A stretch of 64,000 nucleotides of DNA from Dromiciops gliroides (GCF_019393635.1 NC_057861.1:361320453-361384452), one strand, 5' to 3'. Counted from the first letter of the stretch, positions 44,995 to 56,756 are shown. A program made the numbers and translations. Notes: generated by a model from the sequence alone, not told the origin.

Positions 44995-45064
44995 CTCTCT
45001 CTCTCTCTTCCCCCCCTCTCCTCTCTCTCCCTCCCTCCCTCCCTCCCTGTCTCTGTCTCTCTCA
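44995..45064. repeat. Pyrimidine tract (CT)n/(CCCT)n
   Basis: ctctctctctctcttccccc then ctccctccctccctccctgt; all-pyrimidine on the plus strand except for isolated G. Confidence 0.92.
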
Positions 45065-45322
45065 ATGGTGCAGTAGAGAAGATAACTGCATCTGGAGTTA
45101 GGGAAACTTGAATTCTAATCTAGCCTCAGACACTTCCTAAGCTGTGTGACCCTGAGCAGGTCTCTGTTTGCTTCAGTTTCCTCCAAAATAATATGGGGAT
45201 CATAATAGTGACATACCTTGCAGGGTTACTATGAGGACCAAATGAGATAATATTTGTAAAGTGCTCAACAGTCAGGCATGTAGTAGATGTTACATAAATG
45301 CTTATTCTCTTCCCCTTCCTAT
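45065..45322 (+). mobile_element. MIR/Mar1-like CORE-SINE
   Basis: gaagataactgcatctggag ... gctgtgtgaccctgagcagg ... caaatgagataatatttgta aagtgctcaac ... ataaatgcttattctcttcc. Confidence 0.85.
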
Positions 45323-45373
45323 TCCTTTCTTTTTTACTTCATTTTTTTTTTGGGGGGGGGGATATTGGGCTTG

Positions 45374-45508
45374 GCAGGGCAATGAGGGTTAAGTGACTTG
45401 CCCAGGGTCACACAGCTAGTAAGTGTCAAGTGTCATAGGCTGGATTTGAACACAGGTCCTCCTGAATCCAGGGCCAGTGCTTTATCCACTGCACCACCTA
45501 GCTGCCCC
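45374..45508 (-). mobile_element. CORE-SINE, CCCAT-tail type (antisense)
   Basis: Flanked by cctattcctttctt (left) and cttattcctttctt (right). Same strand as MYO10. Confidence 0.93.
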
Positions 45509-46624
45509 CTTATTCCTTTCTTAGTAAGATTTTTGGGACACCCTGTATATGGCTAAACAGACATTATCTTCTCATACATTTAAGTTAATTTGAGTTAAAA
45601 CAGAATCTTTTTATTCTGTTATCAGTTTCCAAAAAAAAAATAACACTTTAAAAATTTAAATAACTATTTCTTGAATACATACTATGTGTTTAGGTGTTTA
45701 GCACTCTGTTGGCTACTGAGTCCACAAAGGGAACAATTAAATGGAACAAGGAAACCAAGAGAGCTTCTCCATTCCCTTTCTTTCCTCCTTTCCAGCTTCC
45801 TTAAAAAACAAAACATCTTAATAATGTGTCCCAGCACTTTAGCAGAGGGCTGGCCTTTAGATGGTAGGTGGAGTTGATTTGCTCTGAAGCAAGGACTTTT
45901 GATAAATTATGAGTCTGATTTGAAATACTACGGGTGAGGATATCCAAAACTCAGGTTGGGGGATGGAGGAAGTATTAGCCTATATTTGGTAATAAGCAAT
46001 CTAATTACTACAGAAAAACTAAAATTCAGAGAATTACATAAAAAAGCACTTTAAAGAATTAAGAGAAGCATCTAGATTTTAATACTATACTGGGAGAAGT
46101 ATGTGTGGAGGGGGAGGGGCAGGGAAAGGAGAATGAGATGTACAGATAAAGAAGGACATTTTAGAAGCCAGAAAGGCAGTAATATTATAATCACTTTATA
46201 TCCAAGAACTATTTCGTTTCTGTCCTTTGTATTTCCAAGCCCTAGCAATGCTTTGCACATAACACCTCCTGACATATCTCCAATTATTAGTCAAGGGAAA
46301 CGGGAGCTTTATGAAGCAGAAAGATTAAAAAAAAAAACCAACATTCAAGGTTGCCTGGTGTTTTCATGCTCACAGGATTCAGATTACTGAGAATTTTAAA
46401 GTGTATATCTACTTTGTATTTGAATGAGTCAATATCTATTAAGAGATCAGAAAATTGCTAGGCTGACTTTTCAATCAAGTTCAATCAAATTCCAGGCCAG
46501 GGGTTCATTATCTTTTTCAGAATGTTTTTAAATGAATAACATATTATGTATGGCACTATAAAGGAAACCAATCATATTGAAATAAAGATGTAACACCCCA
46601 CACACACCCCACCCATTCACTTTT

Positions 46625-46820
46625 TTTTTTTAAGAACATTTTTTTTTTGTTTTTTGTTTTTGTTTTTTGTGTGTGTGTGTGTGGGGGGGCAATTGGGGTT
46701 AAGTGACTTGCCCAGGGTCACACAGCTAGTAAGTGTTAAGAGTCTGAGGCCAGATTTGAACTCAGATACTCCTGACTCCAGGGCCAGTGCTCTATCTACT
46801 GCGCCACCTAGCTGTCCCCC
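46625..46820 (-). mobile_element. CORE-SINE, CCAATT-tail type with TSD (antisense)
   Basis: 15-bp duplication cacccattcactttt at 46610-46624 and 46821-46835. Long impure T/G-rich tail before the SINE; TTAACAC-like (gtgttaagagtctg). Confidence 0.94.
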
Positions 46821-47260
46821 CACCCATTCACTTTTACAAATCTCCTGAAACCTATCCATGGACGAGAGGTTAAAAACCTTTCTGATATTACTTATGTTAA
46901 TGGTTTGCAAATGTAATATCCAAAGAACCTATATTAAAAAACATAAATCAGGGAACCTATAAGACAATTAATTTTGGGGTATTCCACTTAAGTTGTTTTG
47001 TGGGTTGTGGTAGTGAGAATATAATTTCTAATTTAATTATTCTTGAACTTTACAAGATAAAGCTTAATGCTTTTAATAGCTTCTAATAGAGTGAGTTCTT
47101 AGAATCAAATAGGTAACAGTCAATCACAACTACATTATTTATAGCCCTTTTAGGAGATTCAACACTGTCTGAGATATATTCCAATTTGTAAGACTGTATC
47201 TCCCCTTCCCCAACTCTTCCCCCATAGATCTTTCATATAAAATATTAAAGGTATGTACTT

Positions 47261-47411
47261 AGGGGCAGCTAGGTGGTGCAGTGGATAGAGCACCGGCCCT
47301 GGAGTCAGGAGTACCTGAGTTCAAATCTGGCCTCAGACACTTAACACTTACTAGCTGTGTGACCCTGGGCAAGTCACTTAACCCCAATTGCCTCAATAAA
47401 AAAAAAAAAAA
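47261..47411 (+). mobile_element. CORE-SINE, CCTCA-tail type with TSD
   Basis: Perfect 14-bp duplication aaaggtatgtactt at 47247-47260 and 47412-47425. TTAACAC subtype. Confidence 0.96.
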
Positions 47412-47844
47412 AAGGTATGTACTTGGTTACTAATATTGCCCTATTTAATAGATTTATATATACTTTAGAAACTTTATATTGCATTGTGCATAAGTATATC
47501 ATTAAAATTGACTAAATGAAAGCACAAGTATGATTTTAGTGTCATTTATGAAGAAAGTTGGACATTAACATCTCTTGGTTAGAAAAATAACTTCATATGA
47601 TAATATATGGGGAAGACCTGAGGTAATATAGATGGGAAGACTTGCTTATAAGAGAAAAATAAAGGCAGAAAAGAGTTGTTAGAATGTCTCTTAATTAAAA
47701 TGTCACAGTATTTTCAGAATAAAACACAATATTTACCATCCTACTTACTTTCTATAAGATATAAATGTAGCTGCATTTTATTTAATGACTAAGCAAATGG
47801 GACACAACCAACAAACAAAAATAATGTATTAGAAAAAGATGATA

Positions 47845-48000
47845 GGGGGTGGCTAGGTGGTGCAGTGGATGAAGCACCGGCCCTGGATTCAGGAGTACCT
47901 GAGTTCAAATTTGGCCTCAGACACTTGACACTTAATGGCTGTGTGACCCTGGGCAAGTCACTTAACCCCCATTGCCCCGCCCTCCCAAAAAAAAGAAAAA
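47845..48000 (+). mobile_element. CORE-SINE, CCCAT-tail type with TSD
   Basis: Perfect 14-bp duplication agaaaaagatgata at 47831-47844 and 48001-48014. It sits 63 bases downstream of a MYO10 exon donor, antisense to the gene. Confidence 0.95.
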
Positions 48001-48076
48001 AGAAAAAGATGATATAGATTACTATATATGATAGTTCATTTTAGAACTGCTCTTGTGGAACTTTAAGGAGACTTAC

Positions 48077-48213
48077 TTTTCAAACTTGGCTAAGACATCA
48101 GCTACGATAGTTCTGCTTTCAATTGCTTTATCAGCAGTCCCATTGTACTCAAACAGAGCAAACATGTTTCTGCTATCTTCCATGGCCAAACCTCTGATTA
48201 ATTTTTCAACAAC
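48077..48213 (-). CDS. MYO10: MYO10 exon: FERM F1 lobe
   Basis: 137 bp, acceptor gttttag, donor gtaagt. It encodes VVEKLIRGLAMEDSRNMFAL then FEYNGTADKAIESRTIVADV and LAKFE, the rest of the F1 (ubiquitin-like) lobe. It ends AA, making Lys with G of the next exon. NGTADK replaces NGHVDK of the human protein as I recall it, a local surface change. Confidence 0.95.
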
Positions 48214-49014
48214 CTAAAACAAAAAAAATTCAACTCATTAGTGTCTTTGAGTTCTTTACATTGTTATTTAAAAAATAAACAAAACAGTAATAAGTATGCC
48301 TTTACCTGAAATTCAAGTTAATTGGTACCTTAATTTAGAAGCAATACATTTAAAATTTTTTGTTATAAGGGAGGTTTGTTGAATATTGGAAAGGAGAGGA
48401 GCATTTTTAGAAATGAAGGGTTTTTGTTGTTATTCAATTGTTTAGTTACGTGTGAATCTTTGCGACACCATGCACTATAACACACCAGGCCCTTCTATCC
48501 TCTACTATCTCTCAAAGTCTAAGTCCATGTTCATTGTTTCCATGACACTATCTATCCATTTCACCTTCTGCCATTCATCCCCCTTTTCCTTTTTTGCCTT
48601 CAATCTTTCCCAACATCAGGGTCTTTTCCAATGAGTCCTGTCCTTATAGTGGCCTTATAGTATTTAAGTTTCAGCTTCAACATTTCACCTTCCAGGAAAT
48701 AGTGCGAGTTAATTTCTTTTTAAGTATTGACTGATTTGATCTCCTCCTTGCTGTCCAAGGGACTTTCAAAAGACTTTTCCAGCATCGCAGTTCAAAAGTG
48801 TTGATTCTGTGGTGCTCAGCTTTCCTTATACTCCAGCTCTCCACAACCATTCATAGCTACTGGAAAAAACTATAGCTTTGACTATATGGATCTTTGCCAG
48901 TAAGCTTATGTCTCTGCTTTTTAGTATGCTGTCCATATTTGCCATAGTTTTTTTCCCTCAAGGAACAAACAACTTTTAATTTCACAGCTGTAGTCATTGT
49001 CTGCAGTGATCTTT

Positions 49015-49173
49015 CTTTCTTTTTTTTTTTTTTTTAGTGAGGCAATTGAGGTTAAGTGACTTGCCCAAGGTCACACAGCTAGTAAGTGTTAAGTGTCTGA
49101 GGCTGGATTTGAACTCAGGTACTCCTGACTCCAAGGCCAGTGCTCTATCCACTGCGCCACCTAGCTGCCCCTA
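49015..49173 (-). mobile_element. CORE-SINE, CCTCACT-tail type with TSD (antisense), inside RTE
   Basis: 11-bp duplication cagtgatcttt at 49004-49014 and 49174-49184; TTAACAC subtype. Confidence 0.95.
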
Positions 49174-50598
49174 CAGTGATCTTTAAGCCCAAAAATATAA
49201 AATCTAATACAGTTTTCATTTCTTCTCCCTCTCTTTGCAGGAAGTAATGTAACCAATTGCAAACATCTTAGTTTTTTTGATGTTACACTTCAAGCCTGCT
49301 TTTATACTCTCTTCTCTCACCCTCATCAAGAAACTTCTTAATTCTTCTTCACTTTCTGCCATTAGAGTGGTATATTCTGAATAGCTGAGATGGTTGATAT
49401 TTTGCCTGAGAACTTTAATTATGGCTTTTGATTCATCTAGTCTGGCATTTTGCATGATGTACTCTGCATAGAAGTTAAATAATTAAGGTGACAATATACA
49501 TCCTTGTTGTACTACTTCTCCAATCTTATACTAATCAGTTGTTCTATGTTCATTTCTAAATGTTACTTCTAGACCTGCAAAAGGTTCCTCAGGAGACAAG
49601 TAAGATGATCTGGTACTCCCATCTCTTTGAGGACTTGCTACATTTTGTTGTGATCCACAAAGTTAAAGGCTTTAGTGTAGTAAATGAAGCAGAAATAGAT
49701 GTTTTTTTGGAATTCCCCTGCTTTCTCCATAATCCAGCAAATGTTGGCAATCTGGTCTCTAGTTCCTCTGCCTCAGAAAACCAGCTTGCTCTTCCCGGTA
49801 ATTCTTGGTTCACATATTGCCGAAGTCTAGTTTGAGAATCTTAAGCATAACCTTCCTGGTATGTGAAATGAGTCCAATTGTTGGGTAATTTGAACATTCT
49901 TTGGCATTGCCCTTCTTTAGGATTGAGATATAAACTGATCTTTTCCACTCTAGTGGCTACTGTTGAGTTTTCCAAATTGGCTGGCATATTGAAAACAGCA
50001 CTTTAACAGCATCATCACTTAGGGGGTTCTGGAATTCTATCGTCCCCACTAGCCTGATTGTTAGCAATGCTTCCTAAGGTCCACTTGACTTCATTTTCCA
50101 GGATGTCTGGCTCTAAATCAGTAACCACTCTATCATGATTATCAGTGAGGTTAAGACCTTTCTTATATAGTTCTTCTGTGTATTCTTGCCACCTCTTCTT
50201 AATCTCTTCATTTAAAAAAAAATTTAAACCTAGGTTTATTATTGTCAGGGATCTTGGAAAGAGCAATGATGGGAAATGGTTTCACAAATGATACCCGGGA
50301 CAGTTAGACCCATAACAATAGTTGACTAGCACTCATACTGTAAAACAGTTAAGTACTAGCCTCTCCAGAATTGGATAGAACTAATAGAAATAATAAAATA
50401 AGTGTACATCTACATAATGTTTTAGCATTTAGTCCTTTCATTAGAACAACACTGAGATAATCTTACTTCTTTTAAATCCCTACCATTTTTGCAAGGAATG
50501 TGTTTCCTTGATAGTTCTAATTTTCTTGGAAGAGATCTTGTCTTTCCCATTCTATTGTTTTCTTCCATGTCTTTGCATTGCTCATTTAAGAAAATCTT

Positions 50599-50744
50599 CT
50601 GGGGACAGGTAGGTGGCACAGTAGATAAAACACCAACCCTGGATTCAGGAGGACCTGAGTTCAAGTCCAGCCTCAGACACTTATTAGCTGTGTGACTCTG
50701 GGCAAGCCCCCCCCCCCAATTATACTCACACACAATGTAATTAG
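50599..50744 (+). mobile_element. CORE-SINE with TSD, inside RTE
   Basis: 11-bp duplication aagaaaatctt at 50588-50598 and 50745-50755. The tail after the core is replaced by a C run and ttatactcacacacaatgta. Confidence 0.9.
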
Positions 50745-51194
50745 AAGAAAATCTTATCTCTCCATAATCAATCCGATTTCTACATTGATCATCTGTTAAT
50801 GTCCATATGTAGAAGTACCAGAATGCTGCTATAATGAGGAAATTGTCTTGACAAAACTATTATTCTCTGTCCTGCTTCATTTTGTATTCTAAGGCCAAAT
50901 TTGCCTGTTATTCTAATTATCTTCTGATTCCCTATTTTAGCATTCAAATACCTTATTATGAATCTGATATCGTTTTGGGGTGTTATTTCTAGAAGGTATT
51001 GTAGGTCTTCACAGAACTGATCAACTTTGGCCTCTGGCATCAGTGATTATAGATTTGTGTTACTGTGATATTGAAAGGTTTGTCTTGGATTCAAACAGAT
51101 ATCATACTAACATTTGAGATTATACCCCACTATTGTTTTTCTCATCCTTTTACTGACTATGAGGGCTATGTCAATCTTTCTAAGGAATTATACA

Positions 51195-51440
51195 CCCCCC
51201 TCCCCATACCTCACAGGCTAAGTTCTGAAACCATAATCAAATCAATCAAACCAAACCCTAGAAAAGGCACGTCAATCTATTTCCCCTATTGCTCAATGGT
51301 GAATACATCCTTGAAGCTTTCCAAGACAAAATTCTTTTCCCTGGCCACGTTCCCTGTTATAGAATATAAGCTCCATAAGGGTGGTTTCTGCTTTTAAATT
51401 TGCATCCCCCTGCTTAGCAGATAGTAAACACTTAAATTCT
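51195..51440 (+). mobile_element. L2 3'-end-like fragment
   Basis: tgttatagaatataagctcc ataagggtgg and catccccctgcttagcagat agtaaacac. Confidence 0.5.
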
Positions 51441-51992
51441 TCCCTCCTTTCCTTTCTTCCCTTTCTTTATTCTCCCTGCCTTCTGAGGCAGCTGGTGGCA
51501 TGGTGTACAGAGCACAGGGCCTGGAGCCCATGAGAGACTCTGGAGGGTTGTTTTTTACCTGCAAAATTTATTAACTTTAAGGAGTATTAGAGGTGACTTC
51601 AGTAAGTTCCTTGTGGCACATTTCCTGTATATTGGAAACCATTCTGGATTTTATATTGCTCCCATGCTTACTTTAAGATTAAGTGGAAAAATGTGGTGAT
51701 TAGCTCACACATTCTACAGTTGTGGTCACTGAGATGACAAGCAAATATTTACGCTTCTATGCAGATATGACATAATGAGGCTGGGTTACACTATACAACC
51801 TGTCAGTACTACTTGGTTTCTTTGTGATTACAGTAATTCAAATACTCTAAGTTACTTATTAACTTGGCAGCTTAATTCTGAGAACATATTTTGCCAAAAG
51901 TATCTTCTAGAGATGGATGACTTTTAATACTTTAGACCTACATATGCTAATAGCAACACTGTCAAACAGGAAAATACCACAGAATAGCTCAC

Positions 51993-52200
51993 CTCTCCAG
52001 CTGTGGTGTGAGAGTTGATCGTGATCTTGCAGGATCCTCCACCATGGCAATAAACAGTAGATGTCATTTCCTGCCTATTAATAAGGGCTTCTATTTCATC
52101 CCGGGAAGGCACAAACTCTCTGCATTTGGTTTTTTTAAGAGATTCATAAACGAAGGCAGCATACTTTTCCATTTCTGTTCCTGGAAACTGCTCTCGTATC
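51993..52200 (-). CDS. MYO10: MYO10 exon: end of MyTH4, start of FERM F1 lobe
   Basis: 208 bp, acceptor ctcctag, donor gtgagc. It reads IREQFPGTEMEKYAAFVYES, then KTKCREFVPSRDEIEALI at the MyTH4-FERM junction, then STVYCHGGGSCKITINSHTT, the ubiquitin-like F1 strands. It ends AGE in phase 0. The differences from my memory of the human protein are conservative. Confidence 0.96.
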
Positions 52201-52527
52201 CTAGGAGACAAACACTGGCCCTTAATTACAAGTTTTAAGGAAAAATTTTAATGGAAGATTTGGTAGCCTGTGTTTCTGGGGACTTTGAATTGACTTCACT
52301 TGAGATCCAATAAGCCAAAGGCCCTCCAGAGGACACCAGAGTCAGAACAGTGACTCACTGGCACTGGTCACTGTTTGTGGCACATGCCCATTTTATGTGG
52401 ATTTTAGTTTAAATAAGCGAAAAACAACCAAATGTTTAAAGGAGTACACGTTTGTTGCCAACTCATCCATGAATAGCAATACTTACACTTTAACACTTGA
52501 AGCTCTCATTCAAACACACACACTCTT

Positions 52528-52547
52528 GTGGTGGTGGTGGTGGTGGG
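52528..52547. repeat. (GGT)n short repeat
   Basis: Six to seven GGT units beside a downstream exon of MYO10. Confidence 0.8.
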
Positions 52548-52779
52548 GCACCAAACTTTCACCCACAGTAATACAAAATAAATAAAAACATGAATCACCT
52601 TTTTCTCTGTGGAATATGAAATGCCAATCCATTTTTCTTATTAAGTGGCCTAAGTACAAGCTACACTCACTGATATGATGTGCTGCCTGAAGACAGATGT
52701 GAATACCAAAATCACTTAAGTATTTCTAAGACCATTCTTCTGCAATCTTCATCTTTGTGCCTTGGGGACCTGGATATCC

Positions 52780-52995
52780 TTACTTTCCTCCAGCAGCCTA
52801 CAGTCTGATTCACCATCTCTGTGACTTCCGAGTCCAAATCACCTCTCCCCTGGCCACCAATCCCTTATTTAGGTTATTTTCCTTTGTTAGAATATAAACT
52901 CTTTGAAAGAGGGACCTATCTTTTTTTGTATTTTGTATCCTGGGCACTTAGCATATTGCTTGGCACATAGTAAGTGCATAATAAATGTGGGTCCC
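52780..52995 (+). mobile_element. L2 3' end
   Basis: tttgttagaatataaactct ttgaaagagggacc, tgtatcctgggcacttagca and gcacatagtaagtgcataat aaatg. Confidence 0.75.
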
Positions 52996-53221
52996 CCCCC
53001 CCAATCATTGAGGGAACCTCAGAGCCAAAAGGGAGCTTAGGCATCTTCTCCAGGGCTCTCCATGTCTTTAAATTTGAATAAATGACTACATAAATGAAAT
53101 CGATGCCTGTATTCTACTCTCATTTGGGTGGAGTTAGCACGGAGATAAAATGAAAAAGCACTTCATCATAACACTCCCTCTGCCCCATAACCATTCTAAA
53201 TAAGACTTTTTTGGCCTTTAC

Positions 53222-53519
53222 CTTTTCAGATGGAACTTGAGATACTTAAGAATCCCACGACTAGGCAGGAAGGTGCAGCTCAGGCAGGTCAGGATCTGCC
53301 AGCTGTACAGATTCCCAACACTGCCTGGGTGGGGCACTTTGTTGGTCTGTTTGATAAGCTGGCAATAAAGCTCATCTCGGAGAGGTCGGAGGTCATGTCC
53401 AGTCTGAAGGATGCCTTGAATAATAGGGATAGGATCTGACATGGACTCAAGTTGCTGGAGGGAATTGAATATCTTGATGGCTTCATCCTGAAGTGTTGTA
53501 TAGCCTTTGTCTTTTAACA
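53222..53519 (-). CDS. MYO10: MYO10 exon: core of MyTH4 domain
   Basis: 298 bp, acceptor ttcctag, donor gtaaag. It covers most of the MyTH4 helical bundle: KDKGYTTLQDEAIKIFNSLQ, then GHDLRPLRDELYCQLIKQT, NLYSWQILTCLSCTFLPSRG and KYLKFHLK. The motif LRDEXYCQLIKQT is diagnostic of MyTH4 domains in myosins VII, X and XV. It ends in AG and is completed to Arg by the following exon. Confidence 0.97.
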
Positions 53520-53627
53520 CTAGGAAAACCAAATCAAAGAAAAAATAGGGATAATTTTAAAAAAGTTTTAGGCGAATATATAAATTTAACAGCAAACAAA
53601 TTATGTGGAAGGTGACAAAAATAGACT

Positions 53628-53830
53628 GCGGTGAAAAACATGCTAGGTTTGGCACCTTGGGGCTAGGGTTCAAAACCTGCCTCTGTGATTACTACCTGTA
53701 TGACCTTGGGAAAGATACTTAATTTGTCTAAGACTCAATTTTCTCATCTATAAAATGGGGGAATAAGACTAAACAGTCTTTTAAGTCCTTTCAAGCTCCA
53801 AATCTATGATCCTAAGTAGAGGGAAGATTA
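53628..53830 (+). mobile_element. MIR remnant
   Basis: ttactacctgtatgaccttg ggaaagatactta and tctcatctataaaatggggg. Confidence 0.65.
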
Positions 53831-53954
53831 ATTTTTAGAAAAAATGATAGGAATAAATATCTCAGGTGGGCTTAACTTTTAAAAGATGCATAACTTATGG
53901 ATTAGTTTAAAAAATAAATTATGTATTCAATCTCTGTACCATATAGATTCATAT

Positions 53955-54110
53955 TTTTCATAGATTGAGAGATGGAAAAGACCTTAGAGCCCATCTAGTT
54001 CAACATCTTTATTTCAGAGCTATGGAAACTGAGGCACAGGAAGGGTAGGTAAATAACTTGATCTAGGTCACAGAAGTAGGAATTGACTCTGTACTCTGAA
54101 TTCTTCAACT
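53955..54110. mobile_element. MIR-related ancient repeat
   Basis: gatggaaaagaccttagagc ccatctagttcaacatc and atggaaactgaggcacagga; a common amniote MIR-like unit. Confidence 0.55.
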
Positions 54111-54162
54111 TGTTTTTAATAGTTTCTGTGAGTCTTTTTAGCTCTCAGGAAGCCTTAGTTGA

Positions 54163-54352
54163 GCACTGGGACGCTTAACCTGAGGTCTGTAAACTTCTTT
54201 AAAAAAAAAAATTTTCTCTAACTGTATTTCATTGTAACTTGTTTCTTTTGTAATCCTCTCTTATGGATTTACTAACATTATTCTGAGGAGAGGTCCATAA
54301 GCTTCATCAAACCACCAAAAGGATTCACAAGACAAAAAAGGTTCAGAATTCC
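54163..54352. mobile_element. hAT-like MITE remnant
   Basis: Left end ctgggacgcttaacctgagg tctgtaaact and right end aggttcagaattcctg are imperfect inverted copies of a caggggttcttaacc-type terminus. The interior aactgtatttcattgtaact tgtttcttttgtaatcc fits the same family. No clear 8-bp TSD. Confidence 0.6.
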
Positions 54353-54602
54353 TGCCAACAGCAAAGCCCTCAGTTCTTTCTCCACCTTGTCTTAGGAACC
54401 AAGGAGACAATCTCTGTGAAGAGCTGTCTAAGAATGTAGCATATGGCAGCATCACTGCTGCTATTTGGAAGTGAACCTGTCCTCTCCTTTCAGAGGGCTT
54501 TCTAAGCTGTACTAGATGTAAGCATGGTCCCATGGGAATAAAGTCTGAAAACGTCACATCAATTCTGAAGAGCTGACTATTCAACAAAAAGATGCTTCTT
54601 TT

Positions 54603-54758
54603 GGGGCAGCTAGGTGGCACAGTGGATAAAGCACCAGCCCTGGATTCAGGAGGACCTGAGTTAAAATCTGGCCTCAGACACTTGACACTTACTAGCTGTG
54701 TGACCCTGGGCAAGTCACTTAACCCCCATTGCCCCACAAAAAACCAAAAAACAAACAA
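54603..54758 (+). mobile_element. CORE-SINE, CCCAT-tail type with 17-bp TSD
   Basis: Perfect duplication aaaaagatgcttctttt at 54586-54602 and 54759-54775. Confidence 0.96.
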
Positions 54759-55009
54759 AAAAAGATGCTTCTTTTAATACTGTGCCTTATTCTCACACAT
54801 TTGGGACAATGCAGCAGCTGAATATTTTATCATACCCTGCATCATATGCATTAAAAAACCCCATGAGATCATACTCAGTTTAATATCTGCTTCTAGTTAC
54901 TTTTGGCTTATCATAACTTCTTTTGGGGGGGGGGGGTGTTATAACTTCTAACAAGGAGAGTATTGTAAACAACTCTGATGCCTTGGCATCCAAAAGGATT
55001 CTTTTCGTT

Positions 55010-55335
55010 ATTGAACCTGGGATACTCCATCTCCCAATGATGGGAGCTTCCATTGGTGTTCTCAAGTCCTGCAATGCTCCCCTTCCTCATTTTTGCCCAG
55101 TGGTTTCCTTGGTTTCCTTCGAGCCCCAGCTAAAAGCCCACCTTCCCCAGGAAGTCTTTCCTAATCCCTCTGTTGATCATTTCCAGTTTATCCTGTGTAT
55201 CTCTTCTTTGCATGTGGTTGTTTGCAGGCTGTCTCCCCCATTAGACAGAGCTCCCTGCTAGTAGTTATTGATTTTGCTTTTATTTGCATCCCCCCGCCCC
55301 GCTGCTGCAGGACTTAGCCCAGGGCCTGGCACATA
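55010..55335 (+). mobile_element. L2 3' end
   Basis: cccagctaaaagcccacctt ccccaggaagtctttcctaa, ttccagtttatcctgtgtat, gactta gcccagggcctggcacat; truncated by a SINE. Confidence 0.8.
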
Positions 55336-55485
55336 GGGCAGCTAGGTGGTGCAGAGGATAGAGCACCAGCCCTGGAGTCAGGAGGACCTGAGTTCAAAGC
55401 TGGCCTCAGACACTTGACACTTACTAGCTGTGTGACCCTGGGCAAGTTACTTAACCCCAATTGCCTCACCCCACCCCCCAAAAAA
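55336..55485 (+). mobile_element. CORE-SINE, CCTCACC-tail type
   Basis: gggcagctaggtggtgcaga ... cttgacacttactag ... ccccaattgcctcacc; ends 70 bases before the next MYO10 exon. Confidence 0.93.
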
Positions 55486-55555
55486 AGGAAGAAAAAAAGA
55501 GTTAAACATACACAGAAAATGTCTCTGAGCAGTCTATATTTAAGTCTATACTTAC

Positions 55556-55679
55556 AGTTTAGATTTATGTCCCCATAAGGCAAGGGTAGAAGTGGCGAGT
55601 GCAAAGGGTGATGGGTGTAACGCAGAATGGGATTTCTCTTGTAAATTTGTTCTACCACATCAGAATTCAGACAGTTCTC
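55556..55679 (-). CDS. MYO10: MYO10 exon: start of MyTH4 domain
   Basis: 124 bp. The acceptor is atttttaag with a long T-rich tract; the donor is gtaagt. It encodes ENCLNSDVVEQIYKRNPILR then HHPLHSPLLPLPYGDINLN, the N-terminal helices of the MyTH4 domain. It ends with T, completed to TTG (Leu) by the next exon. MyTH4 with FERM forms the supramodule that binds tubulin and receptor tails. Confidence 0.95.
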
Positions 55680-56591
55680 CTTAAAAATATTTTAAAAAAT
55701 AATTCTAAAAAATTATTCGCATTTTATTACAAAGAAGCACATTAAATCATACAACATGGATTTCTTTTTTAAAAAAAGAGGAAGCATTGCTTATAGCAAG
55801 TCTCTGAATGGTCACAAAATCAGACTTTAAAAATTATTGACATTTAAAAACACAAAGAGAGAAATGATTTGCCTTGGAAAACTAATTCCCAATATGAAGT
55901 TTTTCTGAGGGAACTATTTACCTTAATTTTAACTTGCAAATATTTCCCTAAAGCATTTCTAACATCATTTTCAGGAACCTGTACCCTTTTAAAAATGGAA
56001 TGATAGACTTAGAAATTATTTAGTAAGTAATCATTTAACCAAATTATGCTTTTAAAATTGTACAACTTCTTTCTTCAAATAAATCCTCCCTCCCCCAGCT
56101 CCTTAATTTTCTTACTGGATATTCTCCCAAACTTTAATGTGTACAGAAAGGTCATCAATAAAAATGGATTCAACAAAAATATAGTTCCCAAGCAACTAAA
56201 AATTGAATCCTACCTCAAATAAGATTTCACATTCATGGATTACTTATATTCCTTCCTCCTAGAGTGTAAAAATATGCTGGTATGCCACTACATAGGTACC
56301 TTCATTATGTGTTTATGCTGCTACAATACACTGTACTTGGAGCAATGGAAATCCTGGTATTTTTATTGCTTCAGATTTTTAAAAAGTGGAGAAAAATCTA
56401 AAGAATCACTCCATCACTATCATTGTAATATTTCTAGGAGACTTCCCTATTAGTTGTCCTTTATCAAAAAATGTAAAATTGAATGGAAATGTTCATTGTT
56501 TCTTTTTCAGATTTGAAAAATTTTAATCTTTCTTTATAAATCTAAGTCTATTGAAGAAAATATTTTAAATTTAAATCTTTTTTTTTTTTTT

Positions 56592-56727
56592 GGTGAGGCA
56601 ATTGGGGTTAAGTGACTTGCCCAGGGTCACACAGCTAGTAAGTGTCAAGGGTCTGAGGCCAGATTTGAACTCAGGTACTCCTGAATCCAGGGCCAGTGCT
56701 CTATCCACTGAACCACCTAGCTGCCCC
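56592..56727 (-). mobile_element. CORE-SINE, CCTCACC-tail type (antisense)
   Basis: ggtgaggcaattggggttaa ... gtgtcaagggtctgaggcca ... gaaccacctagctgcccc. Confidence 0.93.
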
Positions 56728-56756
56728 TAAATCAATATTTAAAATTAAATTCAATA

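Larger units (their letters stand above)
48421..51190 (-). mobile_element. RTE (BovB-like) LINE, nearly full ORF2 span, dead
   Basis: Minus-strand translation follows the BovB ORF in order. It shows the endonuclease side (KRMRKTIVGYNLK; MPEAKVDQFCEDLQYLLEIT; NEAGQRIIV), the linker (ENNRMGKTRSL), the pre-RT part (EIKKRWQEYTEELYKKGLNL; VVTDLEPDILENEVKWTLGS), the RT (TTLMAESEEELRSFLMRVRE) and the C-terminus (MANMDSILKSRDISLLAKIH). The RT catalytic box that should read YADD is YSEY. It ends in the RTE-type tail gcaaagattcacacgtaact. Two SINEs have inserted, and stops and frameshifts are frequent. Same strand as MYO10, in an intron. Confidence 0.88.

Noticed and set aside
45001-45064. CT-rich tract as a promoter or splice element
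   Set aside because: It lies far from any exon and has the pattern of a simple repeat next to a SINE.
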